Assembly: GCA_023436605.1 (NCBI GenBank)
Contig: JAEZIQ010000010.1
Coordinates: 1-63,488 of the forward strand
DNA from: Actinomycetes bacterium
GTDB taxonomy: Bacteria > Actinomycetota > Thermoleophilia > Solirubrobacterales > 70-9
Length of the DNA stretch: 63,488 bases
Direction: 5' to 3'
The position numbers and the translations under genes are program-made. The notes below the pieces were generated by a model that was not told the DNA's origin, made no database searches, and saw only the letters and a list, made by a program, of their open reading frames with translations. How positions within the stretch are numbered: position 1 is the stretch's first letter; each line of letters opens with the position of its first letter. Below, piece by piece: positions 50,115 to 61,173 of the stretch.

Positions 50115-51108
50115 TTCGGCTCCCCGGCGAGACCGGCAGCTTCGATCACCTTCTGGGTTGCCTGCGGCACGGTGATCCTCTCGGCATCAACGTCGGCGCG
50201 GGCCTCGTTGATTGCCTGCTCTACGCCGCTTCGCTGGTGGACGGCGGCCAGCACCGCCTCCTCGATCATCGAGTCGAGCCAGCGTTCGGTCTGGTGCCGG
50301 CGGCGTTCCTGAAGCAGGCCCGTTTCCTCAAGCAGGGCACGATGCGCTTCGACCGTCTCCCAGATTTCGGTCAGACCGGTTCCCTCAGCCGCCGAAGCGA
50401 TCTGAACCGGGGTCTCCCAGCCCGGCGTCGATGGCGGCAACATGCGCAGGGCGTGGCGATAATCGCCGCGCGCCCGCTTGGCCAGCGGCACCCGGTCCCC
50501 GTCGGCTTTATTGACCACGATCAGGTCGGCCAGTTCCATGATTCCCCGCTTGATCCCCTGCAGTTCGTCACCGGCGCCGGGCACCAGAAGGAGCATCAGA
50601 CAGTCGACCATTTCGGCCAGTTCGGCCTCCGACTGGCCCACCCCGACCGACTCGACGATGATCACGTCGAACCCAGCCGCCTCGCAGAGCAACATGGCTT
50701 CGCGGGTCTTGCGGGCAACCCCGCCGAGCACCCCGCCGGATGGCGAGGGCCGGATGTAGGCGTCGGCCTCGGCGCTCAACTTGTTCATGCGGGTCTTGTC
50801 GCCGAGGATCGAACCTCCGGTCCGGGCCGAGGTCGGATCGATAACCAGCACCGCCACCTTGTGGCCCTTGCCGATCAGCTGCAGGCCGAGTTCCTCGATC
50901 GTGGTCGACTTGCCCGCCCCGGGCACGCCGGTGATCCCGACCCGGATCGCCTTGCCGGTCTGCGGCAGCAGGTCGGCGATCAGCTCCTGGGCAAGTTCCT
51001 GGTCGTCGGCACGGCGGCTTTCGGCCAGGGTGATCGCCCTCGACAAAGCTCCGCGGTCACCCGCGCCGATCCCTTTTTTCAGCTCCGAGACCGAAGGCCG
51101 GTCGCTCA

Positions 51109-51109
<1 letters not shown>
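50111..51109 (-). CDS. meaB: Methylmalonyl-CoA mutase-associated GTPase MeaB
   Basis: A 332-residue G3E-family GTPase which loads and protects the B12 cofactor of methylmalonyl-CoA mutase. The P-loop GVPGAGKST is at 61-69; VIIVESVGVGQSE and NKADGD give the further nucleotide motifs. The start overlaps the stop of the mutase large subunit by one base (TGATG), and the stop overlaps yceH. Gene order mutA-mutB-meaB is classical. Confidence 0.95.
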
Positions 51110-53321
<2,212 letters not shown>

Positions 53322-53325
<4 letters not shown>

Positions 53326-55391
53326 GACTTCACCTCCACGCCGAGTCGGCCAAGCGTCTCGGTCAGGATCTGGCTGAGATTGAGTCCGTTCTTGACCAGT
53401 TCATCGGCTCCCGCTTCGAGCGCAGCCTCGTTCAGTTCCGGGGTCGAGTTGACCATGTAGATGTACTTCGCTCCGGCCTTGCGGAGTTTCGTGGCCAGGT
53501 CGGCGACTTCCTCCGGGGCCTGGTTCTTGCCGGCGCAGATCGCGACCAGTTCGAAACCGCCATCGCTGAAGGTCTTCGCCTGGTCCTCGTTGCCAGCCAG
53601 AGCCCCGCTGGGAACGGTCTCGACCCCGGCCACTTCGAAGAAGCTCTTGGCCCAGTTGGCGTAGTTCACGTGGCTTGCCACGGTTCCCATGCAGGCGAGG
53701 TAGATCTGGGGCCGGTCGCCGCCGCTTTGCTCGTGTTCCAACGCGGCGCGGCGCATCACTTCGAAGGGAGTCGAGTCGTGACGGACGTTCAGGGCCGGCA
53801 GCGAGAAGGGCTCGCCGGCCACAGCGGCGTCGAGTTCGTCGATCCGGGCTCCGGAAGATGCAAGCGAGGTGGCCGCGGCGAGACGCTCGCCGGGGGCCGC
53901 TTCGGCCAGTTTCTCGAGTCCGGTCAGGTCCGGGCGTTCGCGCAGCCGGGCGGAGTCGCCTTCGACCTGCGAGCGGTCGGCGGCTTCGGGCTCGGTGCCG
54001 TCATCGCCGAGCAGCGGGAACTCGTTGACCCCGGTCATCACCCGACGACGATGGTTGAGGTCGTCCTCACGCTCGTCGGCAAGTCCGGTCAGCGTGGTCG
54101 CGATCAAGCCCGAGCGCAGGGCGGCCAGGGCCCCGCCTTCCCGCTCGATCTCGCGGAAGCGCTCCCAACCGGCCTTGGCGACCTCGTCGGTCAGTTCCTC
54201 GCCGTACCAGGAGCCGGCCAGCGGATCAGCGATCCGGCCGAGCGAAGATTCGTCCTGCAGGATGATCTGGGTGTTGCGGGCGATGCGACGGCCGAGCGAA
54301 CCCGGCTGTCCGATCATCCGGTCAAACGGGGTGACGGTGACGCCGTCGGCGCCGCCGGTCCCGGCCGCGAAAGCGGCGGTGGTGACGCGAAGCATGTTGA
54401 CCCAGGGGTCGACGGCGCTGATCATCCGGGCCGAGGTCACGCCGTAGGTGGGTGAAAACCTGCCCTCCTCTTCCACTCCCGACTCTTCGAGCACACGGGC
54501 CCAGAGGCGGCGGATCGCCCTGAACTTGGCCATCTCCAGGAACTGGTCCGGGCCGGCGGAAAGGGTGAACTCGATCCGGGCGGCAGCCTCGGCCGGCTCG
54601 AGACCGGCAGCCAACGCGGCCCGCAGGTACTCGACCCCGGTCGCGATCGCGATGCCGAGCTCCCAGCTGGTGTTGGCACCCGCCTCGACGTAAATCTCGG
54701 TGTCGACCGCCAGCGCCCTGACCTTTTCCCAGTCACGGGCGGTCTCGGCCGCCAGGCCACCGGCCGCGGCCAGGGCATCCTCGGGGGAAGTCGGCAGCGA
54801 GCCGGTCCGGGCGAGGTTGCCGAGCGGGTCGAAGCGGAAGGAGCCGATCGCGGCTTCGGGGGCGATTCCGTTCTCGCGCCAGTGCGCGGCGAGCAGGGCT
54901 GCTGCCGCCGGAGCGGAAGCTCCCGCATTGAGCGCCACGCCCGCCATGTCGAGGTAGACCCCTTCGAGAACCTGGCTCAGGTGATCGAGGTTGGAGATCG
55001 CGATGCCGTCTTCGCCGCGGGCCCGGTCGAACTCCGGCGTGCCGGGCACGAGTCCCTCACGGGCCGCCCGGTCGAAACGCAGCGTCACTTCCGTGACGCC
55101 GCCGTTCAGGTCCTCGAGAAGTTCGGCGTTTGCCCGGGCCCGGTCCGGGTTGGTCTGCTCCTGGCGGATCTGCCAGTGGCGCCCGGCCCGCGTGCCGCGA
55201 ATGAACGGGGCCCGGCCGGGCAGGCCGGACGGGTCGGGAGCGAGGGCGTCTTCCGGCGTGTAGAGCCACTTCGCTTCGACGCCGTCCTCGAGGACGGTCA
55301 TCATGGCGACGTTCTCGTCACCCTTGGTTGCGGCTTCGCTCCACTGCTCGAAAGAAACCGGGTCGAAACCTTCAGCGAATGAGTCAGTCAT
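53322..55391 (-). CDS. mutA: Methylmalonyl-CoA mutase, small subunit
   Basis: A 689-residue homologue of the large subunit that has lost the cobalt-binding motif: the aligned place reads GTVASHVNYANW instead of D-x-H-x-x-G. It therefore serves a structural role in the heterodimer, as in Propionibacterium and Streptomyces. The ATG at 55391 was chosen since it begins the known N-terminus and nothing conserved precedes it. First gene of the operon; it ends in an ATGA overlap. Confidence 0.95.
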
Positions 55392-55474
55392 GGCTATGAG
55401 GGGAGGTAAACACGGGTCTTGCAGGGTACCTGTCTGAGCCGGGTTTCCGCCTTGCCGCTCTATGCTGCTGCCAG

Positions 55475-56539
55475 TTGAAACGGGAGCGCAAACAGCCGCC
55501 ACCGCTGCCGGTCGCACCCGCCCGGTTCCGCTTTACGCGGGTTCAGACCAACCCCCTGAAGGCGATTCTGCAGCGGATCGGGCTGGCCACCTTCCTGCTC
55601 CTGGTCGTCACGCTGATCACCTACATCGGACGGAGGGGATACGTCGACAACGAGCATCCCGACCAGCTCCTCAGTTTCGTCGATTCGCTCTATTACGCGA
55701 CGGTGACCATCACCACGACCGGTTACGGCGACATCGTTCCGGTCACTGAGGTCTCGCGGCTGGTCACCACGATCGTCGTCACCCCGATCCGCGTTCTTTT
55801 CATCGTTTTGCTGGTTGGCACTACGCTTCAGGTCTTGGCCGAGCAATCGAGATTCCAGTTTCGACTTCGCAAGTGGCAGCGTGACCTTTCCGATCACGTC
55901 GTGATCTGCGGGTTCGGAGTCAAGGGCCGCGCCGCCTACGAATACATCCACGAACACGACGAGGACCTCGAAGTAGTCGTAATCGACCAGGACGAGAACG
56001 CCCTCGACGAAGCCAACCGTCTCGGCATCACCGGCATCAGTGGCTTGGCCTACGAAACGTCGATCCTCGACGCCGCCCGGGTCGCGACGGCGACCAAGGT
56101 AATTGTCGCGCTCAGCACCGACGAGCAGACGATCCTGACCGTGCTGCGGATCCGCGAGATCAACCAGGACTGTCAGGTGATCGCTTCCTGCAAGGAAGAG
56201 GCGAACCGCGACCTGCTCGATTCCGCCCAGGCCAACGAGGTGATCGTCTCCTCAAGTTCGGCCGGCCGCATCCTCGGCATGGCGGCCGAAACCCCTGACG
56301 CGGCCCGGGTGGTCAACGACCTCCTCACCTTCGGTGACGGCCTCGACATCAACGAACGTCACGTCGCCGTCGACGGGGAACCACTCGAGCGCCTCCACAC
56401 CGAAACGGCCATCGCGGTCATCCGCAACGGGGACGTCCACAGACCCGGCGACGAGACCTGCAAGGTCCTCCGCCAGGGCGACCAGGTCATCTACATCGAC
56501 CAGACGCGGGACTCCGAGGAGGAGTCCGCCGGAACATAA
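55475..56539 (+). CDS. Potassium channel with RCK (TrkA-N/TrkA-C) domains
   Basis: A 354-residue protein: two membrane helices around the selectivity filter TTTGYGD (near residue 80), then a RCK domain with Rossmann motif GFGVKGR near 147 and a TrkA-C domain at the end (about 265-345). It resembles MthK/GsuK channels, gated by ligands at the RCK ring. TrkA-C domains can bind c-di-AMP, notable since a c-di-AMP riboswitch lies 7 kb away. The TTG start follows TATGCT by eight bases. Confidence 0.9.
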   Translation: MKRERKQPPPLPVAPARFRFTRVQTNPLKAILQRIGLATFLLLVVTLITYIGRRGYVDNEHPDQLLSFVDSLYYATVTITTTGYGDIVPVTEVSRLVTTIVVTPIRVLFIVLLVGTTLQVLAEQSRFQFRLRKWQRDLSDHVVICGFGVKGRAAYEYIHEHDEDLEVVVIDQDENALDEANRLGITGISGLAYETSILDAARVATATKVIVALSTDEQTILTVLRIREINQDCQVIASCKEEANRDLLDSAQANEVIVSSSSAGRILGMAAETPDAARVVNDLLTFGDGLDINERHVAVDGEPLERLHTETAIAVIRNGDVHRPGDETCKVLRQGDQVIYIDQTRDSEEESAGT

Positions 56540-56541
56540 AT

Positions 56542-56593
56542 AGTCGGCGAGCTTCGCGGGAATCAGGAGTCGGCGGAGCGAAGCTCGCCGACT
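56542..56593. terminator. Bidirectional terminator hairpin
   Basis: AGTCGGCGAGCTTCGC (56542-56557) and GCGAAGCTCGCCGACT (56578-56593) are perfectly complementary over 16 bases around a 20-base loop, between the stop codons of the convergent channel and cyclophilin genes. There is no long T run, but the position supports termination. Confidence 0.75.
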
Positions 56594-56595
56594 GC

Positions 56596-57051
56596 TTAAC
56601 TCAGGTCGATGCTCTGGATTACCTGGGGCTCGAGGGGCATGTCCCGGCCGTCGGTGGCGGTGGCTTCAATCGCGTCGACCGCGTCCATTCCGTCAACGAC
56701 CTCACCGAAAACGGTGTGCTTGCCGTCAAGCCAGTCGGCAGCGGGGATGGTGACGATGAAGAACTGCGAGCCGTTCGTGTTGGGCCCTGCGTTGGCCATC
56801 GCGAGGGCGCCGCGGACCACTTTGTGGTCGTTGAACTCGTCCTCGAAGGTGTAGCCCGGTCCGCCGGTGCCGGTGCCCTGGGGACAACCACCCTGGATCA
56901 TGAAGTCCTTGATCACCCGGTGGAAGGTGAGGTTGTCGTAGAAGCCGTCGGCAGCCAGCTTGCGGAAGTTTTCGACCGTCTTGGGCGCGTCATCGTCGAA
57001 GAACTCGATCGTGATCGGCCCGGCCGTGGTGTTGAGCGTTGCTTTGGACAT
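56596..57051 (-). CDS. Peptidyl-prolyl cis-trans isomerase (cyclophilin)
   Basis: A 151-residue cytoplasmic cyclophilin. FHRVIKDFMIQGGCPQGTG carries the catalytic Arg, Phe and Gln, and SQFFIVT and HTVFGEVVDGM complete the site. The protein has no signal peptide. It speeds proline isomerisation in protein folding. It lies 9 bases after the metallopeptidase gene start on the same strand's downstream side. Confidence 0.96.
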   Translation of the reverse strand: MSKATLNTTAGPITIEFFDDDAPKTVENFRKLAADGFYDNLTFHRVIKDFMIQGGCPQGTGTGGPGYTFEDEFNDHKVVRGALAMANAGPNTNGSQFFIVTIPAADWLDGKHTVFGEVVDGMDAVDAIEATATDGRDMPLEPQVIQSIDLS

Positions 57052-57060
57052 GACCCGACC

Positions 57061-57402
57061 TTACAGGCCGAGTCCCCTCACGCCGCCTTCGTCATAGCCG
57101 AGGTGATGGCCCAGTTCGTGGCGCACGGTCCGTTCGACCTGGTCCGCGAGCAGTTGCCGGTCGTGGCCGAAGTCGCGGACCAGGGTGTCCTTGAAGATGA
57201 TGATCCGGTCGGGAAAGTTGTCCCGGGCGATGCCGTCACCCTGGTAGAGCCCGTAGGCGCGGCGCTCCCGACCCTGGTCCGACATGACGACCGGCACCTT
57301 CGAGATCACTTCCTGGAACTGCTCGGGCAGACGCTCGATGGCCCGCACGATCAGGGCCTCGAACTCGTCATCTGTGATCTGGGCCTCCATGCCCATGATC
57401 AT
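57061..57402 (-). CDS. Small zincin-like metallopeptidase family protein
   Basis: A 113-residue protein with HELGHHLGYDE near residues 95-105, the zinc motif of zincins (H-E-x-x-H) seen in the short DUF1025/metallopeptidase family common in actinobacteria. Catalytic activity of this family has not been firmly shown. Alternative ATG codons at the third and fifth residues exist. Same strand as the cyclophilin gene. Confidence 0.88.
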   Translation of the reverse strand: MIMGMEAQITDDEFEALIVRAIERLPEQFQEVISKVPVVMSDQGRERRAYGLYQGDGIARDNFPDRIIIFKDTLVRDFGHDRQLLADQVERTVRHELGHHLGYDEGGVRGLGL

Positions 57403-57445
57403 GTCAACCCGGCCACTCCGGCTGGGCTGGATCGCCGGTTCCCGG

Positions 57446-57751
57446 CTAGCCGCCGAGAATCTTCGCCTTCTGGGCGGCGAACTCCTCGTCGGTCAGAACT
57501 CCGGACTGATGGAGCTCGCCGAGCTCCTTGAGCTGGGCGATCGGGTCGGCTGCGGCAGCCGGAGCCGGGGCTGCTGCCGTCTCGGCCTGGGCCTGGTTCT
57601 GGTAGGCCAGATCAGCCCGCGGGTTGGCGTACTGCGCCCCGCCCTGTTCGGCCCACTTCTCGGCCTGACGGCGGGAAACACGGTTGCTGACGGCGGTCGC
57701 GGTGCCGGCGACGACAGCGGTCCGGGCGACGCCTCTGAGTAGTCCTGGCAT
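57446..57751 (-). CDS. SHOCT-domain protein
   Basis: A 101-residue protein with a C-terminal SHOCT domain (IAQLKELGELHQSGVLTDEEF) and an Ala/Gln-rich central part. The N-terminus has a weak hydrophobic stretch (TAVVAGTATAV). SHOCT domains mediate oligomer formation at membranes. It follows the DUF6325 gene by 24 bases and likely shares its message. Confidence 0.85.
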   Translation of the reverse strand: MPGLLRGVARTAVVAGTATAVSNRVSRRQAEKWAEQGGAQYANPRADLAYQNQAQAETAAAPAPAAAADPIAQLKELGELHQSGVLTDEEFAAQKAKILGG

Positions 57752-57775
57752 GTTCTTCTCCTCTTCTCTTTCGGT

Positions 57776-58204
57776 TCAGTCTTCGCGGGCGTCGAGGGTC
57801 GCGAGCACGTCCTCGACCGGGATGCGGCCGGTCGCGACCAGCTGGGCCCCGGAACGGCGGACCGCGGCCGCGAAGGGCGCGGCCCAGCGGTTCTCGTAGA
57901 CGAGAATCGCGGCTGACGTTCCGTTCTCCAGAGCGGACGCGGCTTCGACGTGGTCATCCTCGGCAAGCAGGCCGGAGGAAACCCCTTCGAGGACCGCGAA
58001 GTCGCCGCCGCCGAGATTGGCGATCTCGAGCTCGGCGACGTTGCCCTCTTCGTCCTTGGTGATGAAAGCCAGATCCAGAATCCGGATCAGCCCGCTTTCC
58101 GCGAGTTCGACCAGGTGCGGGATCGCTTCCCCGGTCGGCTCAGTGCCCACCCATTCGACCACCACATAGTCGATCGGGCCCATCTCTTCGATTTCTTCAG
58201 CCAC
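57776..58204 (-). CDS. DUF6325 family protein
   Basis: A 142-residue acidic cytoplasmic protein starting MGPIDYVVVEWVG after six residues, with ILDLAFITKDEEGNV and AAILVYENRWAAPFA, characteristic of DUF6325 (DUF1269-like) proteins which usually accompany a SHOCT protein gene, as here. The function is unknown; a stress or envelope role is guessed from gene neighbourhoods. Confidence 0.87.
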   Translation of the reverse strand: MAEEIEEMGPIDYVVVEWVGTEPTGEAIPHLVELAESGLIRILDLAFITKDEEGNVAELEIANLGGGDFAVLEGVSSGLLAEDDHVEAASALENGTSAAILVYENRWAAPFAAAVRRSGAQLVATGRIPVEDVLATLDARED

Positions 58205-58375
58205 TTCGGTCCTTTCGCTTCCTTCTGCCTGCGAGCGATACAGCCCTCAACTAGAGGATACGCCGACCCGGGACTGAAATCTGCGCTTCATCCAGCCAAT
58301 CGGGAGACGCGGTCCCGGGGCCTTTCCTAAGGTGAGAAAGCGCAACCGAGGGGGTCCTTTCCGGTTGCCATAACC

Positions 58376-59449
58376 ATGGTCCCAGCCCACCAGACCAAAA
58401 TCAACCTGTTCTTGACTGCGCTCCTCGGAGCGTTTCTTTTGGCTTGCTGTCTCGCCCCCAGCGCCGAGGCGCTGAAACTGACACCGCCTTCCGGAAAGGT
58501 CTACTTCGGGGTCACCGATACCGGTGAAGGCTCCGATTTCCGCGAGTTCTCGAAGGCGGTCGGGAAGCGTCCGCCGGTGATCCAGACTTTCCACCAGTGG
58601 GGCAACAGCTGGGACAAGTCGTTGCCACGCTGGCGAGCGGTCAAGGCGCGCCCGATGCTCCACATGACCACCCGGGCCGACAGCGGGGAAGAGCTGATCA
58701 CTCCCAGGCAGATCGCCAAGGGCCGGGGCGATGACTACCTGGTCCGGATCAACACCCAGGCCGCCCGCCGCAAGCTGCGCATCTACCTGCGCCCCCTCGG
58801 CGAGCCGAACCGCTGCCTCAACTTCTACGCGGGAGTCGACTGCTCCGGCAATGTGCGCGGAGGAAGCTACGCCTACAAGTGGTACAAGTCCGCCTTCCGC
58901 CGGATCGCGATCATCACCCGCGGCGGCGGCAAGCGCGGCAAGATCAACCGGCGGCTCAAGGACATCGGCCTGCCCAAGATCCAGAAGGTCGGTGACGCGA
59001 AACGGCTGCCGCGACGGCTGCCGCGGGCGCCGGTCTCGCTGGTCTGGAGCCCGCTTCCGGCCGGGTCACCAACGGTTTCCGCGAATCTGCCGGCCAGGTA
59101 CTGGCCCGGCAAGAAGTGGGTCGACTGGGTCGGCACCGACTTCTACAACAAGTACAACAACTGGAAGCACCTGGACAACTTCTACGACAAATGGTCAGCC
59201 GGCAAGAACAAGCCGATGGCCCTGACCGAGTTCGGCCTCTGGGGCAGCGACGGACCCGGATTCATCAAGCGCATATTCACCTTCGCCCGCAAGCGGAGCA
59301 ACGTGAAGATGATGGTCTACTACCAGGACTTCGGCAGCTCGAACTCGTTCCGCATTCAGAACTTCCCCAAGGCCAGGAAGGTGATGGCCAACTTCCTCAG
59401 TTCGCGGAAGTTCCCCCGCTACGCCCCGGGCTACCCCCGCTTCCGTTAG
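58376..59449 (+). CDS. Secreted glycoside hydrolase, GH26-like
   Basis: A 357-residue exported protein: signal peptide 1-32, then a TIM barrel resembling beta-mannanases of family GH26. Glu143 in LRPLGEPN and Glu285 in MALTEFG are in the positions of the acid/base and nucleophile. FHQWG and WVGTDFYNKY support the assignment. Many basic residues in the middle suggest binding to acidic polymers. The 171 bases upstream hold no gene. Confidence 0.8.
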   Translation: MVPAHQTKINLFLTALLGAFLLACCLAPSAEALKLTPPSGKVYFGVTDTGEGSDFREFSKAVGKRPPVIQTFHQWGNSWDKSLPRWRAVKARPMLHMTTRADSGEELITPRQIAKGRGDDYLVRINTQAARRKLRIYLRPLGEPNRCLNFYAGVDCSGNVRGGSYAYKWYKSAFRRIAIITRGGGKRGKINRRLKDIGLPKIQKVGDAKRLPRRLPRAPVSLVWSPLPAGSPTVSANLPARYWPGKKWVDWVGTDFYNKYNNWKHLDNFYDKWSAGKNKPMALTEFGLWGSDGPGFIKRIFTFARKRSNVKMMVYYQDFGSSNSFRIQNFPKARKVMANFLSSRKFPRYAPGYPRFR

Positions 59450-59558
59450 ACCAACCCCAAACGAACGGTGGAGGCGATCCTCCCGCCAAATGCCCGGTAA
59501 TCGCCCCCAGCCGGGCGCGCCGCGCGCGAGATGAGGCCCCGGGGTGGGAATTGACTAA

Positions 59559-60716
59559 CTAACGGAAAGCGGGAATGCCGGTCAGGGCCATGCCGATCGA
59601 GAGAGTGTGGATCTCGTCGGTTCCCTCGTAGGTGAAGACCGATTCGAGGTTGTTGGCATGCCGCAGGACCGGGTACTCGAGGGTGATCCCGTTGGCACCG
59701 AGGATCCCCCGGGCGGTTCGGGCGACGTCGAGCGCCATCCGGGCGTTGGCCCGCTTGCCCATCGAGATGTGTTCGGGCTCGATCCGGCCCTCGTCCTTGA
59801 GCTGACCGAGCCGCAGCGCGAGCAGATAACCCTGCTGAACCTTGGTCGCCATATCGGCAAGCTTGGCCTGCGTGAGCTGGAAGGAGGCGATCGGCACGTC
59901 GAACTGCTTGCGGGTCATCGAATAGTCGAGCGCCGCTTCGAAACAGGCGCGGGCAGCGCCGACGACACCCCAGACGATTCCGTAGCGGGCTTCGTTCAGA
60001 CAGCTGAGCGGACCCTTGAGGCTCTGGACCTCGGGCAACCGGTTGGCGTCCGGGACCCGCACGTCGTTGAAGGCGAGCTCTGACGTGACCGAGGCCCTGA
60101 GTGAAAGCTTGCCGTGCATCTCGGGGGCGGTGAAGCCCTTCATGCCGGGTTCGACCAGGAAGCCCTGGACACCATCGTCGGTCTTCGCCCAGACCACGGC
60201 GACGTCGGCGATCGAACCGGACGTGATCCACATCTTCGATCCGTTGAGGACCCAATCCTCACCGTCACGCTTCGCGACGGTTCGCATCGAGCCGGGATCG
60301 GAACCGGAGTCGGGCTCGGTCAGGCCGAAGCAGCCAATCAGCTCACCGGCCGCCATTCCCGGCAGCCACCGCTGCTTTTGTTCCTCGCTCCCCCACTTCC
60401 AGATGGCGAACATGGCCAGTGAACCCTGAACCGAGCAGAACGAGCGAAGCGCCGAGTCCCCGGCCTCGAGTTCCATGCACGCGACGCCGTAGGCGACGGC
60501 CGATGTTCCGGCGCAGCCGTAACCCTTGAGATGCATGCCGAGAACTCCGAGACCACCCAAAGCCTTCGGTACCGAGCTGTCGAACGTCCCGTTTTCGAAG
60601 TGTTCCGCCACGCCAGGCAGGTACTTCTCATTTACGTAACGGGAGACGGTCTCCTTGATCAGGCGCTCCTCGTCCGAGAGGAGCCGGTCGATGTCGAGAT
60701 AGTCGCGCGGGTTCAC
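59559..60716 (-). CDS. gcdH: Glutaryl-CoA dehydrogenase (acyl-CoA dehydrogenase family)
   Basis: A 385-residue flavoprotein closest to glutaryl-CoA dehydrogenases: FCSVQGSLAMFAI, GCFGLTEPDSGSDPG, LNEARYGIVWG and the catalytic Glu in YEGTDEIHTLSIG. It oxidises and decarboxylates glutaryl-CoA to crotonyl-CoA in lysine, tryptophan or aromatic degradation. The GTG start follows TAAGTT by six bases. It is transcribed alone. Confidence 0.9.
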   Translation of the reverse strand: MNPRDYLDIDRLLSDEERLIKETVSRYVNEKYLPGVAEHFENGTFDSSVPKALGGLGVLGMHLKGYGCAGTSAVAYGVACMELEAGDSALRSFCSVQGSLAMFAIWKWGSEEQKQRWLPGMAAGELIGCFGLTEPDSGSDPGSMRTVAKRDGEDWVLNGSKMWITSGSIADVAVVWAKTDDGVQGFLVEPGMKGFTAPEMHGKLSLRASVTSELAFNDVRVPDANRLPEVQSLKGPLSCLNEARYGIVWGVVGAARACFEAALDYSMTRKQFDVPIASFQLTQAKLADMATKVQQGYLLALRLGQLKDEGRIEPEHISMGKRANARMALDVARTARGILGANGITLEYPVLRHANNLESVFTYEGTDEIHTLSIGMALTGIPAFR

Positions 60717-60783
60717 ACAAACAACTTAGTCGGTCCTGCCTGAATCGTCCCCAATCGCCCGAACCTCCGGCTACCATGTGCCC

Positions 60784-61116
60784 ATGCAGATTGGGGGAAC
60801 TCTCATCACGGGGCTGGTCCGCGTGCTCGTCGTGGTCGGCACCCTGGCAGCAGTCTCGTTTTTCGTGATCAAGCCGATATTGGAGACGACGGAGAACGTT
60901 TCCAGCGGGATCAACGACAACATCCAGCGGAGCCTGGACGAAGCCAACAAGGCCTTCGACCAGGCCAACGTCCCGCCTCGGACGCAGACCCAGATCACGA
61001 ACCAGATCCAGAACGTCCCGACCGGCAAGCTGCCAAGGCTGACCGACTGCATCAACCGCAACCCGTCCAGCATCCAGCACATCGAACGCTGCGCGAGGCG
61101 GCTGAGCCGGAATTAG
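60784..61116 (+). CDS. Single-span membrane protein of unknown function
   Basis: A 110-residue protein with one membrane helix (about 8-30) and a polar outer or inner domain with two Cys (TDCINRNP and ERCARR) that could form a disulfide. TACCAT ends six bases before the ATG at 60784, so this start is favoured over the GTG at 60778. No family recognised. It is divergent from the glutaryl-CoA dehydrogenase gene. Confidence 0.72.
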   Translation: MQIGGTLITGLVRVLVVVGTLAAVSFFVIKPILETTENVSSGINDNIQRSLDEANKAFDQANVPPRTQTQITNQIQNVPTGKLPRLTDCINRNPSSIQHIERCARRLSRN

Positions 61117-61124
61117 CCGGCGCC

Positions 61125-61153
61125 GAGGGGCGGTCCTGAATCGCCCGCCCCTC
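61125..61153. terminator. Bidirectional terminator hairpin
   Basis: GAGGGGCGG (61125-61133) and CCGCCCCTC (61145-61153) form a 9-bp stem with an 11-base loop between two convergent genes. No T run. Confidence 0.65.
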
Positions 61154-61173
61154 CGCGGCCGGGTTTTCCGCGC